Of a stretch of 35,374 bases of DNA, positions 25,371 through 34,297 are shown in pieces. The notes below the pieces were generated by a model, which was not told the DNA's origin, did not search any database, and worked only from the letters and a program-made list of their open reading frames with translations. Each line of letters begins with the position of its first letter. The stretch's first letter is position 1. Origin of the DNA: Candidatus Scalindua sp. Its GTDB lineage: Bacteria; Planctomycetota; Brocadiia; Brocadiales; Scalinduaceae. Both the position numbers and the translations under genes were made by a program. The stretch spans positions 1-35,374 of the forward strand of contig JABGRF010000307.1 in assembly GCA_018648405.1 (NCBI GenBank). The letters run 5' to 3'.

Positions 25371-25620
25371 AATAACTCAACAGATTACAAACCGCTTCTC
25401 GAAGAGATATCCAGGACCAGTGATGCATTTGCCAGACTGAATGGCTTCTTTTGCAAGGCGGATGAAGGCACTGCCAATGATCCGGACGATCCACGGGAAG
25501 GAATTGGTTATTCTCCCTGTCTTGATCGGCTGATGTTTCTTGTACCATGCGTAATCAACCGTCTTGAGGAAGATTTATCTAAGAGTAAAGGAGGAAAAGG
25601 GGGCATGCTGATTATAGCCA
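25371..25620 (+). pseudogene. Possible coding remnant without a start codon
   Basis: The plus-strand frame starting inside the rhodanese 3' end stays open beyond 25620. It encodes a protein-like segment (LLEEISRTSDAFARLNGFF, IGYSPCLDRLMFLVPC, NRLEEDL) with balanced composition, unlike the shadow frames. There is no ribosome site or credible start until an ATG at 25533. I do not recognise the protein. It may be a gene fragment left by deletion, or chance. Confidence 0.3.
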
Positions 25621-25689
25621 AATTAATCCCCTTTCATTTAGATTTAAATTTCTACTTAAATAAAGAGCTGAGTTCAAGATGGTGTTACT

Positions 25690-25905
25690 TTATCCACAAC
25701 AACCTGTGCCGCTACAGGAACCAGACGATGATGGGGGCATGCCTCCTCCACCTGTTGAGTCAGATTGAGAACCACTCGCGAATACTGAGAACTGTTTCTC
25801 TAGCGATTTACCACCGCATTCAGGACAAACTACTTTTTCATTATTTCTCTGAAGTATCTCAGAAACTTTCTCACACTTTTTACATTTATATTCATATAAA
25901 GGCAT
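25690..25905 (-). CDS. FmdB-family zinc ribbon protein
   Basis: A 71-residue protein that starts MPLYEYKCKKCEKV and has the two CxxC pairs of the FmdB family (CKKC at 8-11, CPEC at 32-35). A Ser/Gly-rich tail ends in cysteines (GTGCCG). By family knowledge it is a small putative regulatory or nucleic-acid-binding zinc ribbon whose exact role is not settled. The terminal Gly-Ser-Cys tail is common in the family. It is transcribed alone, with 150 bases to the end of the ABC-F gene. Confidence 0.9.
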   Translation of the reverse strand: MPLYEYKCKKCEKVSEILQRNNEKVVCPECGGKSLEKQFSVFASGSQSDSTGGGGMPPSSSGSCSGTGCCG

Positions 25906-26055
25906 TTTTTTCTCTCCTATAAAAACGGTAAAGTAACAAACTGTTATAATAATGTCAAGGCGTTATCGATGTCTGATTGGAGTTCCATCTTGTTATTTGC
26001 AATATGTAAAATGTCATTGTAGCTGGTAATGCAATATTTTTATTAAAGCGAATAC

Positions 26056-27912
26056 TTACGTAAGTGCTTTTTGTTGTTCTTCTTCAAATTCTATTTTGTC
26101 CTGATCGTATTTTTCATATGCATCTTCAAGATCCTTGTATAGGGTGTCAATATGGTTTTGTGTCTGTTTGCTTGATTTAGACAGTCTTGATATCGCGGCT
26201 CCATTCTGGTCGTGTGATGCCTTAATCAGGGCTTCCGTGTCTATTCGGAGTTGTAGTTCCGCTTTGTCGATATCCTTCTCTATTCCTTTGATCATTTTTT
26301 CAAGGGGGGCTAATACCTTTGAGCGTCTGGCATTAAGCTCGGCACGGATTTTCCTTTTTTCTTTCTTGTTCAGGCCTTTTGTCTCTTCTTGCTTAGAAGA
26401 TTTTTTTCCTGGCTTGATACTGTCCTGATCGTCCCATCCAATTTGTTCAAGGAATTGAGAATATGTGCCATGAAAGAAGAATATTCTGTCATGGTGAAAT
26501 ACTATCAGCTTGTTTGCAACCCTGTGGAGTATGTGTTCATTATGGGTGACCATGAGCACTGCACCACTAAAGTTGTCAATTGCATCCATCATGGCTTCAC
26601 AGGATTGCATGTCAAGATGGTGGGTAGGTTCGTCAAGCAAGAGAATATTGGTTGGCATAACAAGCAGCTTTCCAAGTAGTGTTCTGCACTTTTCACCTCC
26701 TGACAAGACTTTTATCTTTTTTAGAGCACTATCTCCTGAGAACATCATTGCACCGCATATACTTCTGACTCTTCCTCTCTCAATGCCTGAAACAGTTGAG
26801 GCAATCTCTTCTTCAACTGTCAGTTGGTCATTAAGGGTCGCAGTATTTGCCTGTTCATAGTAACCAATCTTAGTCTGAGGATGGTTTCTAACTTTTCCTT
26901 CCTTGGGAGACAGTATACCAGCCAGCAATTTTAACAATGTTGTCTTGCCTTTACCATTCTTACCGATTATGCATATCTTATCATTACTCTCTATATTAAA
27001 GTTAAGATGGTTTATGAGAGGTGAATCGTTACCATTATAGGAAAAAGTCAGGTCTTGTGCTTCCATTATGGATTTAGCAGGGAATGGGGCTGAATTAAAT
27101 GAAAATGATAGTGTGGATATTTTTTCAAGTTTTTTCAGCACTTCCTGCTTTTCAAGTGCTTTGACGCGTGACTGTACAAGGCTGGCATGTCCGGCCTTTG
27201 CCCTGAAGCTGTTTATGAAACTCTCTGCCTGCTTACGTTTTTTATCTTCATTGAGGCGTTGTTTCTCATGAATCTCTTCTGCTTTTAATATCCTGTCATA
27301 ATACTCCTGTGTGTTTCCCTTGATCTTTACAATTTTGTGTCGATGGATACCTAATGTATGTGTTGCAACACTGTCAGTAAATCCCCTGTCATGGCTTATG
27401 ATGACAATTTCATTTTTCCAATTATTCAGGAAACCGGTCAGCCAGCGTATGGAGACAATATCAAGGAAATTTGTTGGTTCGTCAAGTAGAAGGAGATTAG
27501 GGTCTGAAACTAAAACCTTTGCAAGATTCAATCTGATTTGGTAACCACCGGAAAATTCCGATGGATCACGGTCAAAATCATCTTCTGAGAAACCAAGGCC
27601 TGAAAGTACACTCTTAACCCTCCAGTCATCTCCCTCCTGATCGGCGGGCAGACTGCAGCACCCCTCTTCGAGAACTGTTGGTTTTGTAAAATTAATGTGC
27701 TGACTCAAATATCCTATACGATAGTTCTTTGGAACGGCAATGTTACCCTCATCACACTGCTCCTGCCCTGTGAGCATTCGGAACAATGTTGTCTTGCCGT
27801 GTCCATTTCTGCCAACCAGAGCAGTGCGTTCACGGGGATTCAGGTTAAAAGAGATGTTGTCAAAGATAACTTGTTCGAGGTAGTGCTTGCTTACGTCTTG
27901 AACGGAAATCAT
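26056..27912 (-). CDS. ABC-F family ATPase (two ATP-binding domains, no membrane part)
   Basis: A 618-residue protein. The first ATPase has the P-loop GRNGHGKTT (K40), signature FSGGYQIRLNLAK (120-132) and Walker B LLLLDEPTNFLD (140-151). A helical linker (about 205-270) follows. The second ATPase has the P-loop GKNGKGKTT (K323), signature LSGGEKCRTLLGK and Walker B ILLLDEPTHHLD. The last 100 residues form a coiled-coil C-terminal extension. By family knowledge ABC-F proteins act on the ribosome as translation factors or in antibiotic protection. The C-terminal coiled coil is of the Uup/YheS type. I cannot assign a drug or a specific subfamily. It is followed on the plus-coordinate side by the HAD-like gene, 21 bases away on the same strand. 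Confidence 0.94.
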   Translation of the reverse strand: MISVQDVSKHYLEQVIFDNISFNLNPRERTALVGRNGHGKTTLFRMLTGQEQCDEGNIAVPKNYRIGYLSQHINFTKPTVLEEGCCSLPADQEGDDWRVKSVLSGLGFSEDDFDRDPSEFSGGYQIRLNLAKVLVSDPNLLLLDEPTNFLDIVSIRWLTGFLNNWKNEIVIISHDRGFTDSVATHTLGIHRHKIVKIKGNTQEYYDRILKAEEIHEKQRLNEDKKRKQAESFINSFRAKAGHASLVQSRVKALEKQEVLKKLEKISTLSFSFNSAPFPAKSIMEAQDLTFSYNGNDSPLINHLNFNIESNDKICIIGKNGKGKTTLLKLLAGILSPKEGKVRNHPQTKIGYYEQANTATLNDQLTVEEEIASTVSGIERGRVRSICGAMMFSGDSALKKIKVLSGGEKCRTLLGKLLVMPTNILLLDEPTHHLDMQSCEAMMDAIDNFSGAVLMVTHNEHILHRVANKLIVFHHDRIFFFHGTYSQFLEQIGWDDQDSIKPGKKSSKQEETKGLNKKEKRKIRAELNARRSKVLAPLEKMIKGIEKDIDKAELQLRIDTEALIKASHDQNGAAISRLSKSSKQTQNHIDTLYKDLEDAYEKYDQDKIEFEEEQQKALT

Positions 27913-27933
27913 AGTTTAATGTCATGTAATTAA

Positions 27934-28293
27934 TTATTTATATTTACTGGATTTTGAAACGAGGTTTTCAGCTATTTCACCCCAATTGTTTTTAAACTTC
28001 ATAGCCTTATCATCAATATAGGCGACTCCAATCGGTTTGTCCGGTACCCATACATCATCAAAGGGCAGTTTATAGTATTTCATATACTCCTTTATCCTGT
28101 CGAACTGATCACCAATGAGTACATTCTTAAATTTAAATGATGTTCTGCATGAATGGATAACAATACGGTATCCGGCCTTTCTTAATGTGTCTAATGCCTC
28201 CTGAACACCTTCAGTTGGCTCTCCAACATCCGGAAAGCGATGCTCACAAATAACTCCATCAAAATCAACAACTAAGGAAGGCTTCTTTTTCAT
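27934..28293 (-). CDS. HAD-like phosphohydrolase, small
   Basis: A 119-residue minimal HAD-fold protein without a cap domain. Motif I is VVDFDGVICEH (D10 and D12), motif II is IHSCRTS (S48) and motif IV is YIDDKA (D94 and D95). A lysine lies before motif IV (PDKPIG). By family knowledge it dephosphorylates a small metabolite; the substrate is unknown. An AGGAG ribosome site precedes the ATG. It lies nine bases after the stop of the first universal stress protein gene on the same strand, so it is the next gene of that transcript, and the ABC-F gene follows. Confidence 0.83.
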   Translation of the reverse strand: MKKKPSLVVDFDGVICEHRFPDVGEPTEGVQEALDTLRKAGYRIVIHSCRTSFKFKNVLIGDQFDRIKEYMKYYKLPFDDVWVPDKPIGVAYIDDKAMKFKNNWGEIAENLVSKSSKYK

Positions 28294-28302
28294 AATTGTC
28301 TC

Positions 28303-28767
28303 CTATGGATTTTTCTTTTTACTTTTAACAGATAAGACCGGGCATGGAGCTTTTCTTACTACCTTTTCGGCAACGCTGCCAATCAGCATATGTGCAAGGC
28401 CGGTCCTTCCATGTGTGCCAATTACAATTAAATCTATATCCTTCTCCCGTGCCATTTTTATAATTTCAACAAAAGGTACTCCAAACAGAATAGTTGTCTC
28501 TACCCTGCTTTGAATTTCCTCCGGAACCTCGGCTAATAACTTTTTCTCTAATTCTTCTCTGGTGGTTTGGTCGAGCGGTACCATCGTTAAAGATGGTTCT
28601 TGCCCATAAAAAGGGCTACCATAATCAATAACCCTGTTATCCACTACATGGATCAGGTATAGGGTGGCATCATCATCTTTTGACATCAGATGTATTGCAT
28701 ATTGTAACGTCTCTTGAGAGCTTTCTGAAAAATCAATGGGGCATAATATTTTTTTCAATTGTATCAT
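28303..28767 (-). CDS. Universal stress protein (UspA family), single domain, 1
   Basis: A 154-residue single Usp domain: KKILCPIDFSESSQ at the start and the ATP-binding motif VIGTHGRTGLAHMLIGSVAE (G2-x-G9-x-G-S/T) near the end, followed by APCPVLSVK. By family knowledge it binds ATP and is induced by starvation or other stress. AAAGGAG stands before the ATG. It is the middle of a run of three Usp genes on the minus strand, and the HAD-like gene follows directly. Confidence 0.92.
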   Translation of the reverse strand: MIQLKKILCPIDFSESSQETLQYAIHLMSKDDDATLYLIHVVDNRVIDYGSPFYGQEPSLTMVPLDQTTREELEKKLLAEVPEEIQSRVETTILFGVPFVEIIKMAREKDIDLIVIGTHGRTGLAHMLIGSVAEKVVRKAPCPVLSVKSKKKNP

Positions 28768-28910
28768 CTGAATTCTCCTTTGTGCATTATATATAATATG
28801 CTAAATCGAATCACAGAGAGACCTCGTTCATCAAAATAATAAATGCACTTGCCTTTTTTTACCATGTGAGATTGTGCTGTAAAAGGAAGTTTGTGGCTTA
28901 AGCATAAATA

Positions 28911-29369
28911 CTAAGGCATGACAAATTCGTGGCCGGGTTGTCTGACGGTTAACACTGGACAGGGGGCCTTTCTTACAACCTTTTCAGACACGCTGCCCAT
29001 CATCATATGTTTGAGACCGGTTCTCCCATGCGAGCCTATTACTATCATATCAATCTCTTTTTTCTTTGCGGTGCTTATAATCTCCGCGAAAGGTATACCC
29101 TGGATTACAGTGGCTTCTACGTCCATGTCATCTCTGATTTCCTCCGGTATACAATCAAGAAGTTTTACTCTTAACTGTTCAAGTGTCTCTTCATTTGGGA
29201 TCTGTGTTGACATTGCATCTAATCCCTCATTAAAAGAACGGATGTCGATTACATGCAGCAGCAGCAATTTTGCTTCGTCTTTCATTGCAAGCGAGACGGC
29301 GTATTTCAGGGCCTCTTTTGAGCAATCTGAATGATCAATAGGGCATAATATTTTCTTTAAGGATATCAT
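28911..29369 (-). CDS. Universal stress protein (UspA family), single domain, 2
   Basis: A 152-residue protein from the ATG at 29369, which sits behind an AAAGGAG ribosome site. An upstream in-frame TTG at 29390 overlaps that site and is rejected. It has KKILCPIDHSDCS and VIGSHGRTGLKHMMMGSVSE followed by APCPVLTVR, so ATP binding is expected. It is paralogous to the gene at 28303, probably by tandem duplication. The C-terminus differs (GHEFVMP). Confidence 0.92.
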   Translation of the reverse strand: MISLKKILCPIDHSDCSKEALKYAVSLAMKDEAKLLLLHVIDIRSFNEGLDAMSTQIPNEETLEQLRVKLLDCIPEEIRDDMDVEATVIQGIPFAEIISTAKKKEIDMIVIGSHGRTGLKHMMMGSVSEKVVRKAPCPVLTVRQPGHEFVMP

Positions 29370-29480
29370 TTTGAACCTGGCTCCTTTCAATCGCTAATTT
29401 TATGGTCTGTAGCTTTCAGGCTGTGGTTACTTTAATAATATTGACAAAAAACAATAAATTAGCAAACGAAATAGACTAAT

Positions 29481-30320
29481 TTATCTGCATAGTAATACCG
29501 CGCAACTTACTTTTCTCATAATCTGTACAGTAGTATTTCCAAGGATTAATTCTCTTATCTTAGAGTGACCGTAAGCACCCATTACCAGCAAGTCATAAGA
29601 ACCTTCATTGCAGGAATCGAGAATTGCACTCACGGTTTCGCCACCTTTAAGGACCTTGTCATACGTAATTTTGCAATCTTTAAGATTTTCATCTGCTTGA
29701 GAAAGGATATCTTCCCCCGCTTTTTTATCATCAGATACGGTAACAACAGTTAGAGGAAGTTTCATCTGTTCCGCAATATCCGCACCTGCAGTTAAAGCCT
29801 TGATTGAGAAAGAACTGGCATCATATGCAACCAGTATTTTTGTAATCTTCTTATATTTTTCCGGGGTTACCAATACAGGTTTGTGTGTCTGCCTTACAAC
29901 AGATTCCAGGTTTGAACCCAGAAAAGCATCACGCCAGAATGCATGTTCACCTGACATTCCCATTGCTATCATATCGCACCTTTTTGCGGATTCGACTATC
30001 TCCTTGCCAACAATGCCTTCCTTTGTTGTACGTGTAAATGAGATTCCGGCAGAGCTGCATTTTCCTTCCAATTCATCCAATGCCGCCTTGGCAGTGTCTT
30101 CCAGAAACTGTCGTACATTCCGTTGGAAATCAGCATAAGGCACCATGCCACCGATGCTTGTTCCCAGGTCTCTCATGAATGGTCCAGCCAATTTTTTTAT
30201 ATCAATTATTGAGATACCTACTATCTCTGAGTTGAAAGATCTTGATAGGTCAATTGCATAATCAACTGCTACCAGACTCGTGTCTGAAGAATCAATCGGT
30301 ACAAGTATAGTTTTAAACAT
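29481..30320 (-). CDS. Tandem (two-domain) universal stress protein
   Basis: A 279-residue protein with two Usp domains. The first half has TILVPIDSSDTSLVA and a GMSGEHAFWRDAFLGSNLE variant of the ATP motif. The second half has KILVAYDASSFSIKA and a full VMGAYGHSKIRELILGNTT motif. By family knowledge, two-domain Usp proteins act as internal dimers, often with only one half binding ATP well, as seen here. AGGAGG stands before the ATG, the strongest ribosome site of the three Usp genes. It is first in the run. Confidence 0.9.
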   Translation of the reverse strand: MFKTILVPIDSSDTSLVAVDYAIDLSRSFNSEIVGISIIDIKKLAGPFMRDLGTSIGGMVPYADFQRNVRQFLEDTAKAALDELEGKCSSAGISFTRTTKEGIVGKEIVESAKRCDMIAMGMSGEHAFWRDAFLGSNLESVVRQTHKPVLVTPEKYKKITKILVAYDASSFSIKALTAGADIAEQMKLPLTVVTVSDDKKAGEDILSQADENLKDCKITYDKVLKGGETVSAILDSCNEGSYDLLVMGAYGHSKIRELILGNTTVQIMRKVSCAVLLCR

Positions 30321-30472
30321 TTCAACCTCCTAATTTGTGCAATTAATTTATAAGGACTTACACTCTGTACTTATGGTACTACACTATAAATTCAAAGTCT
30401 ATATATAAATTAGCTCTCGAAACCTCAGGAATACATCATTTTACATCTATTGGTTTTCCTGCATTAATGTCG

Positions 30473-31555
30473 TTATTGCGTATACTCTTTAAACAGATAA
30501 GGTGTCCTTTTGCAGATAGAGACAAGCATAAGCATTAAGGGAACTTCAATCAAGACTCCAACTACTGTAGCTAAAGCAGCGCCGGATGAGAGTCCAAACA
30601 GCATTGCCGATGTTGCAATGGCCACTTCAAAGTGATTGGAAGCACCAATCAAAGCCGAAGGGGCGGCGTCCTGATAAGAGAGTTTTAATAACCTTGCCAG
30701 AAGGAAGTAGCTGAGACTGAAAATGAAGACCGTCTGGAGGAATAGCGGAATTGAGATCCATAATATCGTCAGCGGATTATTAACAATAATCTGACCCTTA
30801 AAAGAGAAGAGAAGAACCAATGTAGTTAATAGCGCTATTATGCTGACCGGTGTAAGCCAATGAACAAACCTATCATTAAACCACTGCAGTCCTTTGAACC
30901 GGATTATCGCCTTACGCGTAAAGTATCCGGTAACCAATGGCAGGGCGACATAAACAGCAACAGAAAACAGAATGGTCTGCCATGGTATAGGCATAGCATT
31001 TACCCCTAACAGAAAACCGCCAAGAGGGGCATAAAGCACAAGCATAGTCAAAGAGTTGATTGCGACCATTACCAGGGTAAGGCTGTCATTGCCTCTCGCC
31101 AGGTAACCCCACATCAAAACCATTGCTGTACAGGGTGCGATTCCCAGAAGGATTGTTCCCGCGATGTAGCTTCTCCACAGCTCCACCTCATCGCCGTTTT
31201 TCAGAATCTCTGTGCCGGGCAAAAAATCTTTAAAAAGGTAGCCCAGAAAAAACCATGCAATGAGAAACATGGTAAACGGTTTGATTGCCCAATTGATGAA
31301 GAGAGTAAGGCCAACCGCTTTTGGTGTTTTTGCTACTTTTAACACCTCTGCGAAATCTATCTTGACCATGATTGGATACATCATGAAGAACAGGCATACG
31401 GCAATAGGTATGGATACCCGGTATATTGAAAGAGAATCCAGCTTAAAGGCAAGATCCGGCATTGCTTCTCCCATGCCGATTCCTGCTCCTATACAGATCA
31501 CAACCCATAGTGTCAGGTATTTTTCGAAAAATGATAATTTTTTAACTTCAGCCAT
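30473..31555 (-). CDS. acr3: Acr3-family arsenite efflux permease
   Basis: A 360-residue membrane protein with about ten hydrophobic helices, the usual Acr3 length. Diagnostic features are the essential cysteine in [20 protein letters not shown] (C142), the [10 protein letters not shown] segment and the late glutamate in [14 protein letters not shown]. By family knowledge it exports arsenite (and often antimonite) from the cytoplasm using proton-motive force. It lies 29 bases downstream of the ArsR-type gene on the same strand, so it is controlled by it. No arsenate reductase is present in the window, so arsenite itself or a reductase elsewhere is implied. Confidence 0.93.
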   Translation of the reverse strand: MAEVKKLSFFEKYLTLWVVICIGAGIGMGEAMPDLAFKLDSLSIYRVSIPIAVCLFFMMYPIMVKIDFAEVLKVAKTPKAVGLTLFINWAIKPFTMFLIAWFFLGYLFKDFLPGTEILKNGDEVELWRSYIAGTILLGIAPCTAMVLMWGYLARGNDSLTLVMVAINSLTMLVLYAPLGGFLLGVNAMPIPWQTILFSVAVYVALPLVTGYFTRKAIIRFKGLQWFNDRFVHWLTPVSIIALLTTLVLLFSFKGQIIVNNPLTILWISIPLFLQTVFIFSLSYFLLARLLKLSYQDAAPSALIGASNHFEVAIATSAMLFGLSSGAALATVVGVLIEVPLMLMLVSICKRTPYLFKEYTQ

Positions 31556-31584
31556 TTTATATTAAGATGTTATGTCAAAAGCCA

Positions 31585-31917
31585 TCAGCAGCGCTTTCCG
31601 GCCTTAATTGTTTCTTGAGACAAAAACAGATTTATGATTCCGCCCGCCTCACTCCATCTCTTCTTGTCGATACAGTAACAGACCCTGGGACCGTCTATGT
31701 CGCCAACTATCAATCCCGCTTCCTTCAACTCTTTCAGGTGTTGTGACACGGTAGATTGGGACAGCGGGAGTTCATTGACAACGTCGCTGCAGATACACTC
31801 TTTCCTTTTAATCAGGAAGTTGATGATCGCAATCCGTGCCGGATGAGCTAAAGCTTTGCAGAGCGCAGCGATCTTTCTCTCTCTCGTATTAAATTCACTA
31901 ACTTTTGTTATAGCCAT
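31585..31917 (-). CDS. arsR: ArsR/SmtB-family arsenic-responsive repressor
   Basis: A 110-residue protein from the ATG at 31917. An in-frame TTG at 31968 would add 17 residues but is really the -35 box (next entry). A winged helix is visible, with [15 protein letters not shown] and [18 protein letters not shown]. The metal site has C41 and C43 in KECICSDV (the ELCVCDL-type site). Further cysteines are C80, C82 and C110. By family knowledge, arsenite or antimonite binding releases it from DNA and switches on the operon. It sits upstream of acr3 and is likely autoregulated through the operator at 31934-31951. Confidence 0.9.
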   Translation of the reverse strand: MAITKVSEFNTRERKIAALCKALAHPARIAIINFLIKRKECICSDVVNELPLSQSTVSQHLKELKEAGLIVGDIDGPRVCYCIDKKRWSEAGGIINLFLSQETIKAGKRC

Positions 31918-31933
31918 GATATTAATAATCCTA

Positions 31934-31968
31934 TATCGCAAATATACGATAATAAGCAGTGAAGTCAA
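31934..31968 (-). promoter_or_regulatory. arsR-acr3 promoter and operator
   Basis: On the minus strand, TTGACT (31968-31963) and TATATT (31946-31941) are spaced by 16 bases. Overlapping the -10 box is an inverted repeat with arms TATCG (31934-31938) and CGATA (31947-31951), spaced by eight bases, which is the expected size and place for ArsR. The ATG lies 24 bases below the -10. Confidence 0.7.
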
Positions 31969-31989
31969 TAGGAAATTTAATAAAAATAT

Positions 31990-32160
31990 TTTGATACTCT
32001 ACAAGTCTTATTTCTTGTATCTGGTATCTTGCTTCTGGTCATTATCTCAGTCGTCAGTGCCATGTTCTCGCGCTTTTTGTCCGTGGAAATCCGTCTGTTT
32101 CCGTGGTTAAAATTCTCTGTTCTTTTCTTTGCGCTCTTAGCGTCTCTGCGGTGAGCAATC
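31990..32160. repeat. Degenerate short-word repeats in intergenic DNA
   Basis: It contains staggered words such as CTTGTATCTGGTATCTTGC, TCCGTGGAAATCCGTCTG, CCGTGGTTAAAATTCTCTG, and CTTTGCGCTCTTAGCGTCTC. They look like a decaying microsatellite-type intergenic element. A related tract (GAACTCGCAATTCGCAAATC and TCTTTACGCTCTCTGC) lies at about 32665-32715. No reading frame of interest was seen. Confidence 0.5.
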
Positions 32161-32242
32161 TTTTATATTGCAAAAAATCCATGCACTTTTATAATGGCAG
32201 GCATTGGTAAACTGCTTAATCATACTATAGGGAGATATACGA

Positions 32243-32614
32243 ATGGTAGAAGGCAATATAGATATGAAACAGGATAGGCGTAGGGGGCCGGACTTTCTGA
32301 TTAAGACACTCAGGTGGCTTGGTATTTTCGGCTGGTTTGTGATGATTGCGGCTCTATATATTCTCGACATGGCAAAACCGGAAGAAGAGAATATGTTCAC
32401 CAAGGCTGCAGACGTCAACGTACGAACAACATGGGATCCTCAACTAATAAACTATCTTTTCTGCCTATTGATCTTCGGACTTGGTATTAGCATCATCGGG
32501 GTTTTTATCAATTCCAGACGGCACCATCGTAAAGATGATAGATTCAAGTATATCCTGATTACACTGGGAGCAATTTCTACATTCGGCATAATCAAATACC
32601 TATTCAAGTTTTAA
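32243..32614 (+). CDS. Small three-helix membrane protein of unknown function
   Basis: A 123-residue protein that I do not recognise. A basic N-terminus (KQDRRRGPD) is followed by hydrophobic segments at about 26-43, 73-90 and 104-121. A polar loop (AKPEEENMFTKAADVNVRTTW) lies between the first and second. The ribosome site AGGGAGA precedes the ATG. It is transcribed on its own or with the exported 85-residue protein. The alternating basic residues before each helix suggest an inside N-terminus. Confidence 0.65.
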   Translation: MVEGNIDMKQDRRRGPDFLIKTLRWLGIFGWFVMIAALYILDMAKPEEENMFTKAADVNVRTTWDPQLINYLFCLLIFGLGISIIGVFINSRRHHRKDDRFKYILITLGAISTFGIIKYLFKF

Positions 32615-32753
32615 TGACGTATGGCCGGAGGCGGTTAGATAAGCCATTGGCTATTTGTAAATCTGAACTCGCAATTCGCAAATCCTAATGCCTTCTCTTT
32701 ACGCTCTCTGCATCTTCACGTGAACAAAATTTATTACTAAAAGGAGAATTGAA

Positions 32754-33011
32754 ATGAAGAACTGTTATTGGTTAATATTTGCAGCTGTATTTGTTGTCGG
32801 TTTAATGATTTCGAGTGCATTCGTATCTGCAGAGGAGAAGACTGTTGAAATGCAATGGGAATATAAGATCGTAAGTGCAAAAACTAAAGGATCAATGAAA
32901 CAACAGGTCAAGCAAGACCAGCCGGTCCTTAATGAACTTGGTAAGCAAGGATGGGAACTTGTTACTGTGCAATATAGTAACTACTATTTCAAAAGAAAAA
33001 TCATAAAATAA
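32754..33011 (+). CDS. Small exported DUF4177-type protein
   Basis: An 85-residue protein with a signal peptide (about 1-25, ending FVSAEEK). The mature domain has MQWEYKIVSAK, ELGKQGWELVTVQ and YYFKRK, which match the DUF4177 pattern (WEYK, GW.L, Y.F.R). The function is unknown. A strong AAAAGGAG ribosome site precedes the ATG. An inverted repeat (33072-33101) lies 60 bases after the stop. Confidence 0.75.
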   Translation: MKNCYWLIFAAVFVVGLMISSAFVSAEEKTVEMQWEYKIVSAKTKGSMKQQVKQDQPVLNELGKQGWELVTVQYSNYYFKRKIIK

Positions 33012-33071
33012 AAAAGCTTCTGGGTGGGAGTTGATCTGTGGCTAAACTTTTCTGTTTTTTCTTTACACCTG

Positions 33072-33101
33072 CCCTGTGAAATCTGAATATATTTCACAGG
33101 G
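33072..33101. terminator. Inverted repeat, possible terminator
   Basis: CCCTGTGAAAT (33072-33082) pairs perfectly with ATTTCACAGGG (33091-33101) around an 8-base loop. It lies between the convergent DUF4177 and small hypothetical genes. There is no T-run on the 3' side on either strand, so intrinsic termination is uncertain. Confidence 0.5.
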
Positions 33102-33145
33102 GTTCTCCCCGAACAAAAGACGCCGAGGATTCTCTGCAGCTATAA

Positions 33146-33379
33146 CTAAAAATCAATTTTGTGATCAGGATGTGTGCCGTCAACTATCTGTTTGCCTAAA
33201 TTTAATGAATGTTCTTCTGCCTCTTCTTTGGTGTCAAAAATCTCTTTACAATAAAACGCCTTTGTCTTATAGCCATCGGAACTAAGTTTGTTGATATGAA
33301 CAGAAGTCATCCATTCATCTTTACCATATGATTTTGCAGGTGCTGAATCCAAATCGTAATTTTTATAATTGGTATTCAT
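33146..33379 (-). CDS. Small hypothetical protein
   Basis: A 77-residue soluble protein, rich in Lys, Asp and Tyr, with a helical C-terminal half (FDTKEEAEEHSLNLGKQIVDG). The closest pattern I can name is the C-terminal half of HlyU-like or DUF2188-like small proteins, which is weak. The ribosome site GGATAAC precedes the ATG. It converges with the DUF4177-type gene. Confidence 0.5.
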   Translation of the reverse strand: MNTNYKNYDLDSAPAKSYGKDEWMTSVHINKLSSDGYKTKAFYCKEIFDTKEEAEEHSLNLGKQIVDGTHPDHKIDF

Positions 33380-33556
33380 GGTTATCCTTTTTAATAAATT
33401 TGGTGATACTCTAATAATTAGTACATCCTACCCAATATCATATTCCTGTCAATTCAAAATGTGGATGATGGTTGGAAATAAGGCTACTGTTTTCTCATCG
33501 AATATGTCAGAATGGCTTTAAATTTAGCATTTAGGTAAAAAAAGTGGAGGCTGTGT

Positions 33557-34042
33557 ATGGCTGGTTTTTTAGATAAATTTAGAAGTAATGTAATCACATC
33601 AGTATGGAAAGACGAAGATGATAGGCCTGAGGTGAAGGACATAGATGATAAGATCGCCCTGGGGGCGCTGTTATGGGTTGTTGCAGAGGCGGATGAGAAG
33701 TTTCTGGCGAAAGAAGATGAGAAGATCAAGGAAATCCTCACTTTATACAGCAAAATACCGGAAGATGAGATGGTAACAGTTATGGCTTCTATTAAGGAAG
33801 CTGCGATAGAAAGGATAGATCTGCATCGTTTTACCCGCGAGGTTGGTAAAAACCTCTCTTATGACGTAAGAAAGTCAGTTATAGAGACTCTTTTCCGTGT
33901 TGCGTGTTGTGATGATGAGCTCGATCATAATGAGGTTGAAACAATAAGGAAAATATCAGGCCTGTTTAATGTAGCACATAAAGACTTCATTAATGCCAAA
34001 ATAACTATCAAGAAAGAGTTTGGCCTGGACGTCGCTGAGTAA
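33557..34042 (+). CDS. TerB-like (tellurite resistance fold) protein
   Basis: A 161-residue all-helical protein with the TerB pattern: ALGALLWVVAEADEKFLAKED near residue 35-55, then VIETLFRVACCDDELDHNEVE. These are paired acidic turns that could bind metal. By family knowledge TerB domains occur in stress-response and membrane-associated complexes; the exact role is not known. A GTGGAGG ribosome site precedes the ATG. It is transcribed alone. Confidence 0.8.
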   Translation: MAGFLDKFRSNVITSVWKDEDDRPEVKDIDDKIALGALLWVVAEADEKFLAKEDEKIKEILTLYSKIPEDEMVTVMASIKEAAIERIDLHRFTREVGKNLSYDVRKSVIETLFRVACCDDELDHNEVETIRKISGLFNVAHKDFINAKITIKKEFGLDVAE

Positions 34043-34297
34043 AAAGCCGGGGTTGAACCCTTCAGATTGACAAACTATTCAGCCCATCATTTCTGCCTTT
34101 GATAGCATACATTCCCTTTTTCAGAGCTCTCTGCGATGTTTTTTCTCTTTCTCATATCTAGAGCGGCTAGTTATCATACATAGTTGCTATATACCATGAA
34201 GTACCTGGAGTTGATAAACTATTTTTTCAAAGGATTTATAGTTTAGTATCGTCTAATATTCAGAGCAGTCTAAGCAGACGGGAAAAGTATACGAAAT

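Noticed and set aside
25021-25548. Minus-strand frame of 175 residues opposite the rhodanese gene
   Set aside because: It is antisense to a clear rhodanese/DUF2892 gene over most of its length and has no independent motif.
25533-25922. Plus-strand frame of 129 residues through the FmdB region
   Set aside because: Its 3' half is antisense to the FmdB zinc ribbon gene; only the region before 25620 looked protein-like.
31918-31968. N-terminal extension of the ArsR gene from a TTG
   Set aside because: The TTG is the -35 element of a good promoter and the ATG at 31917 starts the conserved ArsR sequence.
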